Source: an uncultured Eubacterium sp.
Lineage (GTDB): Bacteria > Bacillota_A > Clostridia > Lachnospirales > Lachnospiraceae
DNA length: 8,645 bases
Assembly: GCA_948560485.1 (NCBI GenBank)
Contig: CAOXUF010000074.1
Coordinates: 1-8,645, forward strand
Direction of reading: 5' to 3'
Shown here: piece by piece, positions 1 to 6,089 of the stretch
How positions within the stretch are numbered: position 1 is the first letter of the stretch
How the letters are laid out: the number at the start of each line of letters is the position of its first letter
The notes under the pieces: generated by a model
Told to the model about the DNA's origin: nothing
The model's database searches: none
Seen by the model: only the letters and a program-made list of their open reading frames with translations
Made by a program: the position numbers and the translations under genes

Positions 1-589
1 TGACATGTTCAAGATTGATAATGAAACTGCGGTGTGTCTGGAAGAAACGGTTTTCAGGGAGAAGTTCCAGCCAGTACTGCATATTGTGAATGGATTCAAA
101 ATCACACAGAGTGGTATGTACCATTACTTTTCTGCCCTGCGCTTCCACTGCTATGACGGAAGATGCAGGCAGTGTATGCACACCTTGTTTTGTTTCAATC
201 GGGATTTTTACTGTCATAGTGTTATACAGGTCAACCGCATCTTTCATATTACGGAAAAACCGTTGTTTAGCCAAAGGCTTTGAAAGATATCGGAATACAT
301 GGAACCGCATTGCATCATCAAGATATTCAGAATAAGAGGTCACAATAAAAATAATAATCTTATCATTCTTCTTTTTTAATTCCTTTCCCACATAGATACC
401 ATTCATTCCGGGCATTTCTATATCAAGAAATAGAATGTCTTTTTCACCTTTATCTGCCAGCAGGGATTCCCCATCAGAAAAGCAGACCAGTTCGGGGCAT
501 TTTACGCTTATGTTTTCAAAAAAGTTTCTGATATATTTTTGAAGCTGTTCAATTATCAGCGCATCATCGTCACAGATGAGTATTCGCAT
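1..589 (-). CDS. LytTR-family response regulator (RR1), C-terminus beyond left edge
   Basis: Cytoplasmic AgrA-like transcription regulator that would be phosphorylated by a partner histidine kinase and bind DNA through a LytTR domain. The visible 196 residues begin MRILICDDD. The receiver domain spans about residues 1-120, with acidic pocket D7-D9, phospho-acceptor D56 in LFLDIEMPGMNG, T84 and K104 in LSKP. The LytTR domain starts near residue 128 and reaches THRSFIINLEHV at the window edge, so roughly 40-50 residues are missing. The start at 589 is preferred because AGAGG lies 8 nt upstream; an in-frame ATG at 607 would place that ribosome site inside the gene. A promoter and an operator-like element lie immediately upstream. 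No kinase is visible beside it; it may lie further left. Family assignment is firm; the signal and targets are inferred. Confidence 0.93.
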   Translation of the reverse strand, partial: MRILICDDDALIIEQLQKYIRNFFENISVKCPELVCFSDGESLLADKGEKDILFLDIEMPGMNGIYVGKELKKKNDKIIIFIVTSYSEYLDDAMRFHVFRYLSKPLAKQRFFRNMKDAVDLYNTMTVKIPIETKQGVHTLPASSVIAVEAQGRKVMVHTTLCDFESIHNMQYWLELLPENRFFQTHRSFIINLEHV

Positions 590-634
590 TTTTATACCTC
601 TTTTCATGTAATTTACTACATATTTACCCCCTGT

Positions 635-663
635 ATTATACAATAAAGATCAGGAAAATACAA
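635..663 (-). promoter_or_regulatory. Promoter of RR1
   Basis: On the minus strand TTGTAT (663-658) and a perfect TATAAT (640-635) are separated by 17 bp, about 46 bp before the RR1 start. The -35 matches consensus at only 3 of 6 positions, as expected for an activator-dependent promoter. The shared 32-bp element ends 6 bp upstream of the -35. Confidence 0.65.
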
Positions 664-669
664 AGAAAC

Positions 670-701
670 TGCATGAAAAGACATTTTTTGGTGGATTTTG
701 G
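670..701 (-). promoter_or_regulatory. Putative LytTR operator, copy A (upstream of RR1)
   Basis: Read on the minus strand this is CCAAAA-N5-CAAAAAATGTC-T-TTTCATGCA. It matches copy B at 1275-1306 in 26 of 32 positions by hand count: blocks of 6, 11 and 9 identical bases. Within it CCAAAA recurs at 10-bp offset. It ends 29 bp before the TATAAT of the RR1 promoter. LytTR regulators generally bind direct repeats just upstream of the -35, so autoregulation by RR1 is the simplest reading. That assignment is inference; the duplication is directly visible. Confidence 0.6.
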
Positions 702-720
702 GCTGAAACGAAAAATATAT

Positions 721-755
721 GAATAAAATAAATTCCCGAACAGAACGCCGGGAAT
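721..755 (-). terminator. Weak intrinsic terminator after the XRE remnant
   Basis: Inverted repeat ATTCCCG (732-738) / CGGGAAT (749-755) with a 10-nt loop. On the minus strand it is followed by the T-rich tail TTATTTTATTC and lies 15 bp after the stop codon of the XRE remnant. A 7-bp stem and interrupted T-run make it a modest terminator. Confidence 0.5.
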
Positions 756-770
756 ACGGGAGATGCAAAA

Positions 771-992
771 TCACGGAAACATATAGCCGTTTTGGGTGTT
801 TCCTGCGCTATTTCTTTTTACAAGAAGTTCAATAAAATCTCTGACAAGTTCTATATCGGACTGATTGCATAAACGTAATTTATCTAAAATATCCTGTGGA
901 ATGTTATATGTGTGCATCGCTCCGGGTAAAAGATAATCGGGTGTAACATTAAGGCATTTGCAAATACCAATAAAGATATCAAGACTTGGTTT
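771..992 (-). pseudogene. XRE/HTH-type repressor, C-terminal remnant
   Basis: The open frame encodes 73 residues beginning KPSLDIFIGICKCLNVTPDY and ending GYMFP. PSLD-x-(I/L)-x-x-IC-x-x-LNVTPDYLL is the typical final helix region of the cro/C1-type (SinR-like) helix-turn-helix, followed by a short C-terminal helix. A stop codon (993-995) directly precedes it in frame, and the N-terminal recognition helices are not found in that frame. A different frame just upstream, across the AAAAA run near 991-995, reads ANGDND, so one more base change may separate a little more of the gene; I am not sure of this. No start codon or ribosome site is visible. It probably is the relic of a repressor that once accompanied this locus or a mobile element. 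Confidence 0.72.
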
Positions 993-995
993 TTA

Positions 996-1274
996 TGTAT
1001 AATAGTATTCTTTTGTCATTATCTCCATTGGCGTTAGCTATAGAATTTGGAATTTGCATGGGATGCGTCAGGAGAAGTGTCACAATAATCGTGCCTTTTG
1101 TCATAATTCGAAAGTTTAGCGGAGGATTCCATACAAAACATGTTTATGGCAGCTTTGCTTTTTGAGTGCAGGCTATATACATATTCAATCTGTATTTCAA
1201 TTGGTATCATGTTATCTGCAGGATTACAGTTACCTTGCATTTTCAAAAAAATGAGACGAATATTTGTAAAATGA
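996..1274. other. Non-coding stretch between the XRE remnant and operator B
   Basis: No convincing gene on either strand. A leftward open frame covering 1034-1369 lacks any recognisable motif, overlaps the operator and promoter of the secreted-protein gene and has no credible ribosome site. The extended -10-like TGTATAAT at 996-1003 has no matching -35. The stretch may contain further decayed repressor sequence. Confidence 0.55.
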
Positions 1275-1306
1275 CCAAAAAAGGGCAAAAAATGTCGTTT
1301 CATGCA
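1275..1306 (+). promoter_or_regulatory. Putative LytTR operator, copy B (upstream of secreted-protein gene)
   Basis: CCAAAA-N5-CAAAAAATGTC-G-TTTCATGCA, the counterpart of copy A at 670-701 but on the plus strand. It ends 29 bp before the -10 box at 1336, the same distance as copy A. The conserved orientation and helical position relative to two otherwise different promoters argue for a functional activator site rather than chance similarity. Confidence 0.6.
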
Positions 1307-1313
1307 AGAAGGG

Positions 1314-1341
1314 TTGAAATTATGACATAAAGAAGGATAAT
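1314..1341 (+). promoter_or_regulatory. Promoter of the secreted-protein gene
   Basis: TTGAAA (1314-1319), 16-bp spacer and GATAAT (1336-1341), each 5 of 6 to the sigma-A consensus. It leaves a leader of about 65 nt before the GGAGG ribosome site at 1401-1405. Operator copy B ends 7 bp upstream of the -35. Confidence 0.6.
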
Positions 1342-1413
1342 AGAAATTGTCATTGATTTCACAGAGCAACTAAATAAAACATTAGTATGTAATACAGAAT
1401 GGAGGAATTTGAT

Positions 1414-1470
1414 ATGGTAGAAACACGAAAATTGAGTGGAAAGAAGTTGTTGGCATTGGGATATGCATGA
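1414..1470 (+). other. N-terminal half of a signal peptide, separated by frameshift
   Basis: ATG at 1414 has an ideal ribosome site (GGAGG, 8-nt spacing) and encodes MVETRKLSGKKLLALG before running into TGA at 1468. The residues are a classic positively charged n-region and the start of a hydrophobic core. One extra base near 1458-1461 (for example GGG to GGGG) would join it to the following frame as KKLLALGICMITLLSTGI, completing a normal signal peptide ending AHA. The stop overlaps the next ATG as ATGA, so weak reinitiation is also possible. The good ribosome site here, and its absence before 1467, identify this as the true start of the gene. Confidence 0.7.
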
Positions 1471-1853
1471 TAACGTTGCTGTCAACAGGAATACTTGCCC
1501 ATGCAGAAACAAAAGATTTTACTCTGACGGTAAATAATACTGGATATCAACAGGATAATTTATCAAAAAGGATTTTGGAAGCAGGCGGTTCTGATTATGA
1601 AAACAAATGCTATGTACGTGCAACTAGCTTTCAGGGTACAGGAACAGTTTATGTGCAGTCGATTAAGTTGAATGACACAAGCATTCATTCAAAAGAAGAA
1701 ATTGCATTGGGTAGTGCTAGTTCTGTAAATGTAAGAAAAGATAAGGAATATAATAAATATGCTCCTTCAGGGGAATACTATTATTTGCAGGGAAGGTTTG
1801 GAGCATCAGCATCAGGAGATACGCTTAAAGTAGTTGGACGTTACACACCATAG
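1467..1853 (+). CDS. Small secreted protein of unknown function, frameshifted in its signal peptide
   Basis: The open frame gives 128 residues. The first 13 (MITLLSTGILAHA) are the end of a signal peptide with an AHA cleavage site, leaving a mature protein of about 115 residues starting ETKDF. With one base restored upstream the precursor would be 146 residues starting at 1414. The mature part is rich in T, S, G, Y and alternating hydrophobic residues (FTLTVNNTGY, GTGTVYVQSIKL, DTLKVVGRYTP). This suggests an exported beta-sheet protein with one cysteine and no membrane anchor. I do not recognise the family. Size, export, LytTR-type control and nearness to a BcrA-like transporter make a bacteriocin or signalling role plausible, but no bacteriocin motif is visible. 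As written, expression is doubtful because the native start is out of frame. It stands alone between its own promoter and a strong terminator. Confidence 0.75.
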   Translation: MITLLSTGILAHAETKDFTLTVNNTGYQQDNLSKRILEAGGSDYENKCYVRATSFQGTGTVYVQSIKLNDTSIHSKEEIALGSASSVNVRKDKEYNKYAPSGEYYYLQGRFGASASGDTLKVVGRYTP

Positions 1854-1869
1854 GGATTGTTTTGAATTT

Positions 1870-1911
1870 AGCGGAATATCAGAGGTGATTCTCTGATATT
1901 CCACTATTTTT
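1870..1911 (+). terminator. Intrinsic terminator of the secreted-protein gene
   Basis: Perfect 12-bp stem GGAATATCAGAG (1873-1884) / CTCTGATATTCC (1891-1902) with a 6-nt loop, followed by ACTATTTTT. It lies 20 bp after the stop at 1853 and isolates this gene from the downstream operon. Confidence 0.88.
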
Positions 1912-2021
1912 GGCAGTATAGACATAAATGTGGTGATTTAAATAAGCAGTTTAAAAGACTGTGAGGTGCGGAAAATCTATCTGTTGAGTGAAGTGCCACC
2001 TAAATATCCCAGTAGAAAAAC

Positions 2022-2185
2022 TTAGGAACTGTAGAAAAATAACTGACACATCTTGACTTGTCTATTTCTCCGATTACGCATGTCAAAAATCCTCGCCGTA
2101 GCCCGCTACGACTACGTTTTTTGACATACCTTCTCGAAGAAATATCCTACGCAATTTGTATCACTTATTTTCCTACAATTCTTAA
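2022..2185. repeat. MITE-like 164-bp imperfect palindrome
   Basis: The whole 164 bp can fold on itself without gaps about 2103/2104; by hand about 60 of 82 positions pair. The termini are TTAGGAACTGTAG and CTACAATTCTTAA. Inner arms include TATTTCT, TGTCAAAAA/TTTTTGACA and a perfect central CGTAGC-CC-GCTACG hairpin. No coding capacity is seen. The form fits a non-autonomous inverted-repeat element that disperses in Clostridia genomes; I see no clear target-site duplication. It ends 40 bp before the lipoprotein start, so it could supply promoter, insulation or transcript structure to the operon. No good sigma-A promoter for the operon is otherwise obvious. Confidence 0.65.
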
Positions 2186-2225
2186 TATTTTGCGATTTTT
2201 GTTTTTTTGAAAAGGAGAGAGTCAA

Positions 2226-3398
2226 ATGAAAAAGAAAATATCTTTGATGGCAATTGCTTTTTTTTCCCTATCCTTATTTGGCTGTGGAAATATGGAACAG
2301 GAACGGGCTGCTGAAAACAAAGTGCCTGATATCCGAAATGAAACGAGTTCCGAGATGGAAGAAACTTATGTGGAAAACGATATATCCGTTGCGGAGTTCA
2401 CATTTCCAGAGAGTTATAACAATACTATGGGAAATGTTGATTTTAAGATGGCTGTCATTGTTGATGCCGATTTAGCTGGAGAACCTCCAATTACCGCAAA
2501 AGCCAGAATGTTAAAAGTAAATGAGGATCAAGCATTCCGATCACTATTTAGCGGGAATGACAATTATGAAGTATACAGCTATGAGGAAAAAAACGAATAT
2601 GGGGAAAAAGTAAATACAGCAACTTATGTCACACCGGAAGAAACAACCTTGTCTTATGGTCCGCTTTCCAGCCAGATGTCTTATATGCAAAGGGATTTAA
2701 TGCCATATATACGCAGCTCTTTTGTGCTTGATCCAGCAGATGAACGATATAATGCAGATTTATACTCCACAGAAGAACAGTTGCCTTTTATGATTCGTGA
2801 AGATGCCTTCCAGATTATTGACAAAACCTTGACGGAAGTGGGTATAGAGTTTAAGCATAGTTATACAGGATATGCATTAGATTATAATTGTATGCAGTCG
2901 CAAGAATACCATGAAGACATGGACGGAAATATTGATCAAGCAAATTATAAAAATCAATGGTCTGCCTCAGATGAAGGCTATTATTTTTGTATTAACCAAA
3001 TATACAGAGGATTGCCTCTTTATCATGTGTACTGTGAGGTATTTTCAGATATGGCAGATGTAAATGCTCCAATACAGGCATTTATATCAAAGGATGGAAT
3101 AGAGTATTTGGACATTGAAAAAATATTTGAGATTTCTGATGAAGGAATGTCAGTCCCACTGGCTGCAGTGGATGTGATTGCTGAAACAGTGGCAAATAAA
3201 TATAATCAAATACTCGGAAATGCGACGTATGAAATAACAGAGGCGAAATTATGTTATTATGTGGATCTGTCTTCGGGGGCAGGCATATATGATGTAAAGC
3301 CTGTCTGGATTGTGAGGGGAATTGAAAAAAGCGAACAGAAAGAACAGGGCATTCAGACCATTATTGATGCACAGAGGGCAAAGGAGATAATACCTTGA
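2226..3398 (+). CDS. Lipoprotein of unknown function, first gene of the ABC operon
   Basis: A 390-residue exported lipoprotein. Residues 1-20 (MKKKISLMAIAFFSLSLFGC) form a type II signal peptide with lipobox LFGC, so Cys20 would be lipidated and the protein held on the outer face of the membrane. An acidic, E/N-rich linker follows to about residue 50. The rest is a soluble domain without recognised motifs, with many Y, D and E residues and a C-terminal stretch ending YDVKPVWIVRGI then a Q/E/K-rich tail. AAGGAG at 2212-2217 with 8-nt spacing fixes the start. The stop (3396-3398) overlaps the next gene's TTG start, implying translational coupling. By context it probably works with the ABC transporter as an external binding, sensing or immunity subunit. 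A second, truncated lipoprotein at the right edge has a similar layout. Confidence 0.85.
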   Translation: MKKKISLMAIAFFSLSLFGCGNMEQERAAENKVPDIRNETSSEMEETYVENDISVAEFTFPESYNNTMGNVDFKMAVIVDADLAGEPPITAKARMLKVNEDQAFRSLFSGNDNYEVYSYEEKNEYGEKVNTATYVTPEETTLSYGPLSSQMSYMQRDLMPYIRSSFVLDPADERYNADLYSTEEQLPFMIREDAFQIIDKTLTEVGIEFKHSYTGYALDYNCMQSQEYHEDMDGNIDQANYKNQWSASDEGYYFCINQIYRGLPLYHVYCEVFSDMADVNAPIQAFISKDGIEYLDIEKIFEISDEGMSVPLAAVDVIAETVANKYNQILGNATYEITEAKLCYYVDLSSGAGIYDVKPVWIVRGIEKSEQKEQGIQTIIDAQRAKEIIP

Positions 3399-4177
3399 GA
3401 AAATTTTGCTATTATTTTAAAACAGACTTAAAGAGGTCTGTATGTTCGATGAAGCTTGTGATATCAATTGCATTAACGATGGGCGTGCTGCTTCTCTCAA
3501 CACTGGAAGGCATTGCGTTAGATACAAATGTGCTTTATGTTTTTTCTATTGTCATGTATGGAATGCCGGCTATGATGATATTGGTATGCGGAGCCATTGC
3601 ATTTGCAGACAGCTTTTGTGAGGATATAGAATACAAATATGTTATGCAGCAAGTGATTCGCGGGGATATTGAAGGGTATGTTTCTGCCCGGATATTCAGT
3701 ATCTTTTCTGTGACAATGCTTTCTGTTACATTTGGTATATTTTTATTTGCAAATATAATGCATTTTAAATTAGCATGGGTGGATGTATCTGGTTTGCAAT
3801 ATGATCATATCATACATGCTGGGGGATTAAGATTCTTTTTAATACATAAATGGTACTCTTTGTATTATTTCTGTTACGGAATCCAATACAGTGTGCTTGC
3901 AGGAATTTTATCTTTATGGGCAGCTTATCTTTCCATGTTCATTTCAAATCGTATGCTTGTGTTATCGGCACCAATGGTTCAGTATTATTTTGTGGATTAC
4001 ATTTTGTCGACAGCTTCCTCTGGAACACTGAATTTGGCTACGGTTTTTTCACCTTCAAATAATATTTTCCTAAATGATTATTTGTCCTTGCTGCTAGTGG
4101 CTATGATAGCGGCTATCAATGTGGTTTTGCTTAGAAAACTTTTAATTAGAAAGTTGAGGAGAAAAATCTGTGAATAA
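3395..4177 (+). CDS. ABC-2 type transporter permease (first of two)
   Basis: A 260-residue integral membrane protein with about six hydrophobic segments, near residues 20-41, 48-70, 98-123, 160-185, 187-205 and 229-247, and a basic C-terminus (RKLLIRKLRRKICE). The cytoplasmic loop FCEDIEYKYVMQQVIRGDI followed by YVSARI is characteristic of permeases of the bacitracin/lantibiotic-immunity ABC-2 group, which move peptides or clear them from the membrane. Translation starts at TTG 3395, supported by AAGGAG at 3381-3386 and the TTGA overlap with the lipoprotein stop. It overlaps the next permease by 8 bp. It would pair with that permease and the ATPase in the membrane complex. The substrate is unknown. 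Confidence 0.83.
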   Translation: MRKFCYYFKTDLKRSVCSMKLVISIALTMGVLLLSTLEGIALDTNVLYVFSIVMYGMPAMMILVCGAIAFADSFCEDIEYKYVMQQVIRGDIEGYVSARIFSIFSVTMLSVTFGIFLFANIMHFKLAWVDVSGLQYDHIIHAGGLRFFLIHKWYSLYYFCYGIQYSVLAGILSLWAAYLSMFISNRMLVLSAPMVQYYFVDYILSTASSGTLNLATVFSPSNNIFLNDYLSLLLVAMIAAINVVLLRKLLIRKLRRKICE

Positions 4178-5018
4178 AACAAAACATGTGTGGCAGGATT
4201 TTGTGAATAATTTTTTTAGCAGGCGGTTGTTGTTTTTTTGTGTTTTTCAGTTTTATATTTTACATTACTATATTAATTCAGTGAAACGATTTTCTATTGT
4301 TGCGGATTATCCTGCATCGCCTTGGATATTGCCTTTTGTTGGACAAAATGTATATTTTCTATTTATATATGGAATCTCTGTAATTTATTTTTACTCTAAT
4401 ATACCTTTTATGCAAAGAAATGAAATGTATGCATTAATAAGGGAGGGAAGGAAGAAATGGGTATATGCTAAAATATTAAGAATTTGGATGTCTGCTGTTT
4501 CGCTTTCATTTATTGAAGTGGTTTTAAGCATATTGCCGTTGGTTCCATGTCTGGAATGGACTGCAGAGTGGGGGAAATTGTATAATTCGCTTGCTATGAC
4601 AAATGCAGGGCTGGAATACAATGTGAAATTATCTTTTTCTTATGAATTGATTATCGAACATGATCCCTTCATAACCATGTTGATATTTGGGATAATCCTT
4701 TGTATATCTACCGGATTGGTTGGAATGATTATGTTTGCTGTGAGTATCTGCGTGAACAGGACAACCGCTGTACTTATGGGAACTTTTCTTTCCGTTTTAT
4801 CGGTTGTATTTGCTAATCTGTATTTATACCAGCAATGGATTAGCTTTATTTCGCCGTTTTCATGGATGAATTTGCTCCTGTTGTATGGAAAAGTATGTAA
4901 AAATGCGCCTTCCTTTTCGGCAGTAATTATTATGGCAGCAATTTCAGTATTTATATTAAGTTGCATTTCTTTGAAGAGAATATATATAAAAGATTTGGAT
5001 TGGACAGATGAGGAGTGA
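4170..5018 (+). CDS. ABC-2 type transporter permease (second of two)
   Basis: A 282-residue integral membrane protein with about six hydrophobic segments, near residues 19-36, 53-75, 107-128, 168-192, 198-218 and 255-274. A basic cytoplasmic loop MQRNEMYALIREGRKKW then AKIL echoes the loop of the first permease (IRGDIEGYVSARI), so the two are likely diverged halves of one heteromeric channel. The large hydrophilic loop at about residues 130-165 is probably extracellular. Translation starts at GTG 4170 with GAGGAG at 4156-4161, overlapping the first permease by 8 bp. The ATPase start lies 4 bp after the stop. The fold is clear; the family-level name and substrate are not. Confidence 0.82.
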   Translation: MNKTKHVWQDFVNNFFSRRLLFFCVFQFYILHYYINSVKRFSIVADYPASPWILPFVGQNVYFLFIYGISVIYFYSNIPFMQRNEMYALIREGRKKWVYAKILRIWMSAVSLSFIEVVLSILPLVPCLEWTAEWGKLYNSLAMTNAGLEYNVKLSFSYELIIEHDPFITMLIFGIILCISTGLVGMIMFAVSICVNRTTAVLMGTFLSVLSVVFANLYLYQQWISFISPFSWMNLLLLYGKVCKNAPSFSAVIIMAAISVFILSCISLKRIYIKDLDWTDEE

Positions 5019-5022
5019 TTTT

Positions 5023-5667
5023 ATGAAGGATAAAAATATAAAAGTAAAAGATGTATGCAAATATTTTAGTAAAACGCAGGTGCTGGATCATGTCAATATG
5101 GAATGCAGACAAGGAGAGATTACAGGGATTATAGGGAGAAATGGCGCAGGGAAAACAGTTTTATTTAAAATAATATGTGGTTTGTTGTCGTTGGATTCAG
5201 GCGAGATTCTAATAAACGGTATAAAGCGGGAAAGACAGACAGATGTTCTTCCTTCGGTTGGAATTATTATTGAAGAACCGGCTTTTTTAAAAAATTATTC
5301 TGGAATAAAAAATTTGGAATACCTATATATGATTAATAATAAGAATAACAGGCAATATTTAGAAAGCATTATGGAAAAAGTAGGACTTGACCCAAAATCA
5401 AAAAAACATGTAGGGAAATATTCTATGGGGATGCGGCAAAGATTAGCTATAGCACAGTCAATTATGGAAGAACCAGAATTTTTGGTTTTAGACGAACCGT
5501 TTAATGGACTGGATAGTCATGGTGTGAATGAAATGAGGGAACTCTTTCTTGAACTGAAAAAAAGAGGAAAAGTTATTTTAATTGCCAGTCATAATTCAGA
5601 AGATATAAATATACTTTGTGACAATGTTTATAGTATGGAATCAGGGATTTTAAAAGTTATGCGCTAA
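5023..5667 (+). CDS. ABC transporter ATP-binding protein, BcrA/lantibiotic-immunity type
   Basis: A 214-residue cytoplasmic ATPase that powers the two permeases upstream. Walker A is GRNGAGKT (38-45), the signature is YSMGMRQR (133-140), Walker B is FLVLDEP (153-159) with E158 catalytic, the D-loop is NGLD and the switch histidine is H190 in ASHN. The Q-loop region reads IIIEEPAFL, with glutamate where many ABC ATPases have glutamine. IEEP-like Q-loops and YSxGMxQRLxIA signatures are typical of the bacitracin/lantibiotic ATPase subfamily. It is short (many homologues reach 230-300 residues) and lacks a C-terminal extension. I chose ATG 5023 rather than 5008: AGGAG at 5011-5015 gives 7-nt spacing and falls inside the gene if 5008 is used. 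It is the last gene of the operon. Confidence 0.92.
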   Translation: MKDKNIKVKDVCKYFSKTQVLDHVNMECRQGEITGIIGRNGAGKTVLFKIICGLLSLDSGEILINGIKRERQTDVLPSVGIIIEEPAFLKNYSGIKNLEYLYMINNKNNRQYLESIMEKVGLDPKSKKHVGKYSMGMRQRLAIAQSIMEEPEFLVLDEPFNGLDSHGVNEMRELFLELKKRGKVILIASHNSEDINILCDNVYSMESGILKVMR

Positions 5668-5677
5668 GATTTATGCT

Positions 5678-5704
5678 CTTTTCAAAAGGAGAATCTCCGA
5701 AAAG
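5678..5704. repeat. Nested inverted repeat after the ABC operon
   Basis: Outer arms CTTTTC (5678-5683) and GAAAAG (5699-5704) enclose inner arms GGAGA (5688-5692) and TCTCC (5694-5698), with a 4-nt A bulge on the left arm. It begins 11 bp after the ATPase stop and abuts the next hairpin, so it may be a 3' RNA structure or a protein-binding palindrome. Confidence 0.4.
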
Positions 5705-5730
5705 CAATGCCTATAAGTAGGCATTGTTGT
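5705..5730 (+). terminator. Hairpin terminator candidate of the ABC operon
   Basis: Perfect 9-bp stem CAATGCCTA (5705-5713) / TAGGCATTG (5718-5726) with a TAAG loop. The downstream tail is only TTGT then A-rich, so it is weak in the forward direction. In the reverse direction it is followed by CTTTTC. It is the only strong hairpin after the operon and is probably its 3' end. Confidence 0.5.
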
Positions 5731-5893
5731 AAAAATGAAAGGACACATCACAATGAGAGTTAACTGCCGCCACAGACATTGTGAGAATGTCGTATAACTG
5801 GCTTTTTATAGAGTTACCCATGACTTCTTAGCCTGTTATGCACATTTCCACGATGCAAGGGAAGGATTTAGGATAGGATTGATATGATTGATT

Positions 5894-5929
5894 CAGTATG
5901 ACTATATTCAGTATAGTTAATATCAGTAT
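5894..5929. repeat. Three CAGTAT direct repeats at 15-bp period
   Basis: CAGTAT occurs at 5894-5899, 5909-5914 and 5924-5929, each preceded by AT or ATT, with an exact 15-bp step. The first inverted repeat of the next array (TTCTGATT, with its C at 5939) keeps the same step. CAGTATGACT (5894-5903) also has a perfect inverted copy AGTCATACTG at 5968-5977. Also visible is a small hairpin ACTATA-TTCAG-TATAGT. The repeats lie upstream of the RR2 promoter and look like a regulator-binding array. Confidence 0.55.
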
Positions 5930-5936
5930 CGTTACA

Positions 5937-6043
5937 TTCTGATTCTCGGAATTACAGAAGTTCATAAGTCATACTGCAAAAGTTCCGATTTTCGGAAACC
6001 AAGAGGTAAAGAAGATAAACTTCAAGAATTCTGATTTTCGGAA
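5937..6043. repeat. Three TTCYGATTYTCGGAA inverted repeats at exactly 46-bp period
   Basis: Copies at 5937-5951 (TTCTGATTCTCGGAA), 5983-5997 (TTCCGATTTTCGGAA) and 6029-6043 (TTCTGATTTTCGGAA) start exactly 46 bp apart. The middle copy is a perfect 6-3-6 palindrome; the others differ by one arm base. Sequence between copies is not well conserved, so the unit is a spaced binding site and not a simple tandem repeat. The last copy ends 46 bp before the -35 of the RR2 promoter. This suggests a cooperative operator controlling the RR2-kinase operon; the protein that binds is not identified. Confidence 0.65.
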
Positions 6044-6089
6044 TATAGGAGAAGTAATGTTATATGAGTATTTTTATGCTCAATATCGT

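Noticed and set aside
5..335. Plus-strand open frames of 92 and 81 residues
   Set aside because: They are antisense shadows of the RR1 LytTR domain, which has unmistakable motifs on the minus strand.
996..1003. TGTATAAT as an extended -10 promoter on the plus strand
   Set aside because: No acceptable -35 at 15-19 bp, and no gene start before the better-supported promoter at 1314-1341.
1034..1369. 111-residue open frame on the minus strand
   Set aside because: No motif, no ribosome site, low-complexity composition. It covers the operator, promoter and leader of the secreted-protein gene on the other strand.
1467..1853. Lactococcin 972-type bacteriocin
   Set aside because: General context (small secreted protein near an ABC transporter) is similar. 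However, the mature protein is about 115 residues and I could not see the family's tryptophan/YG pattern, and the transporter genes differ in layout.
5894..6043. CRISPR array or plasmid iterons
   Set aside because: Repeat words are only 6-15 bp with sequence divergence. There are no cas or replication genes nearby, and the position upstream of a consensus promoter fits an operator array better.
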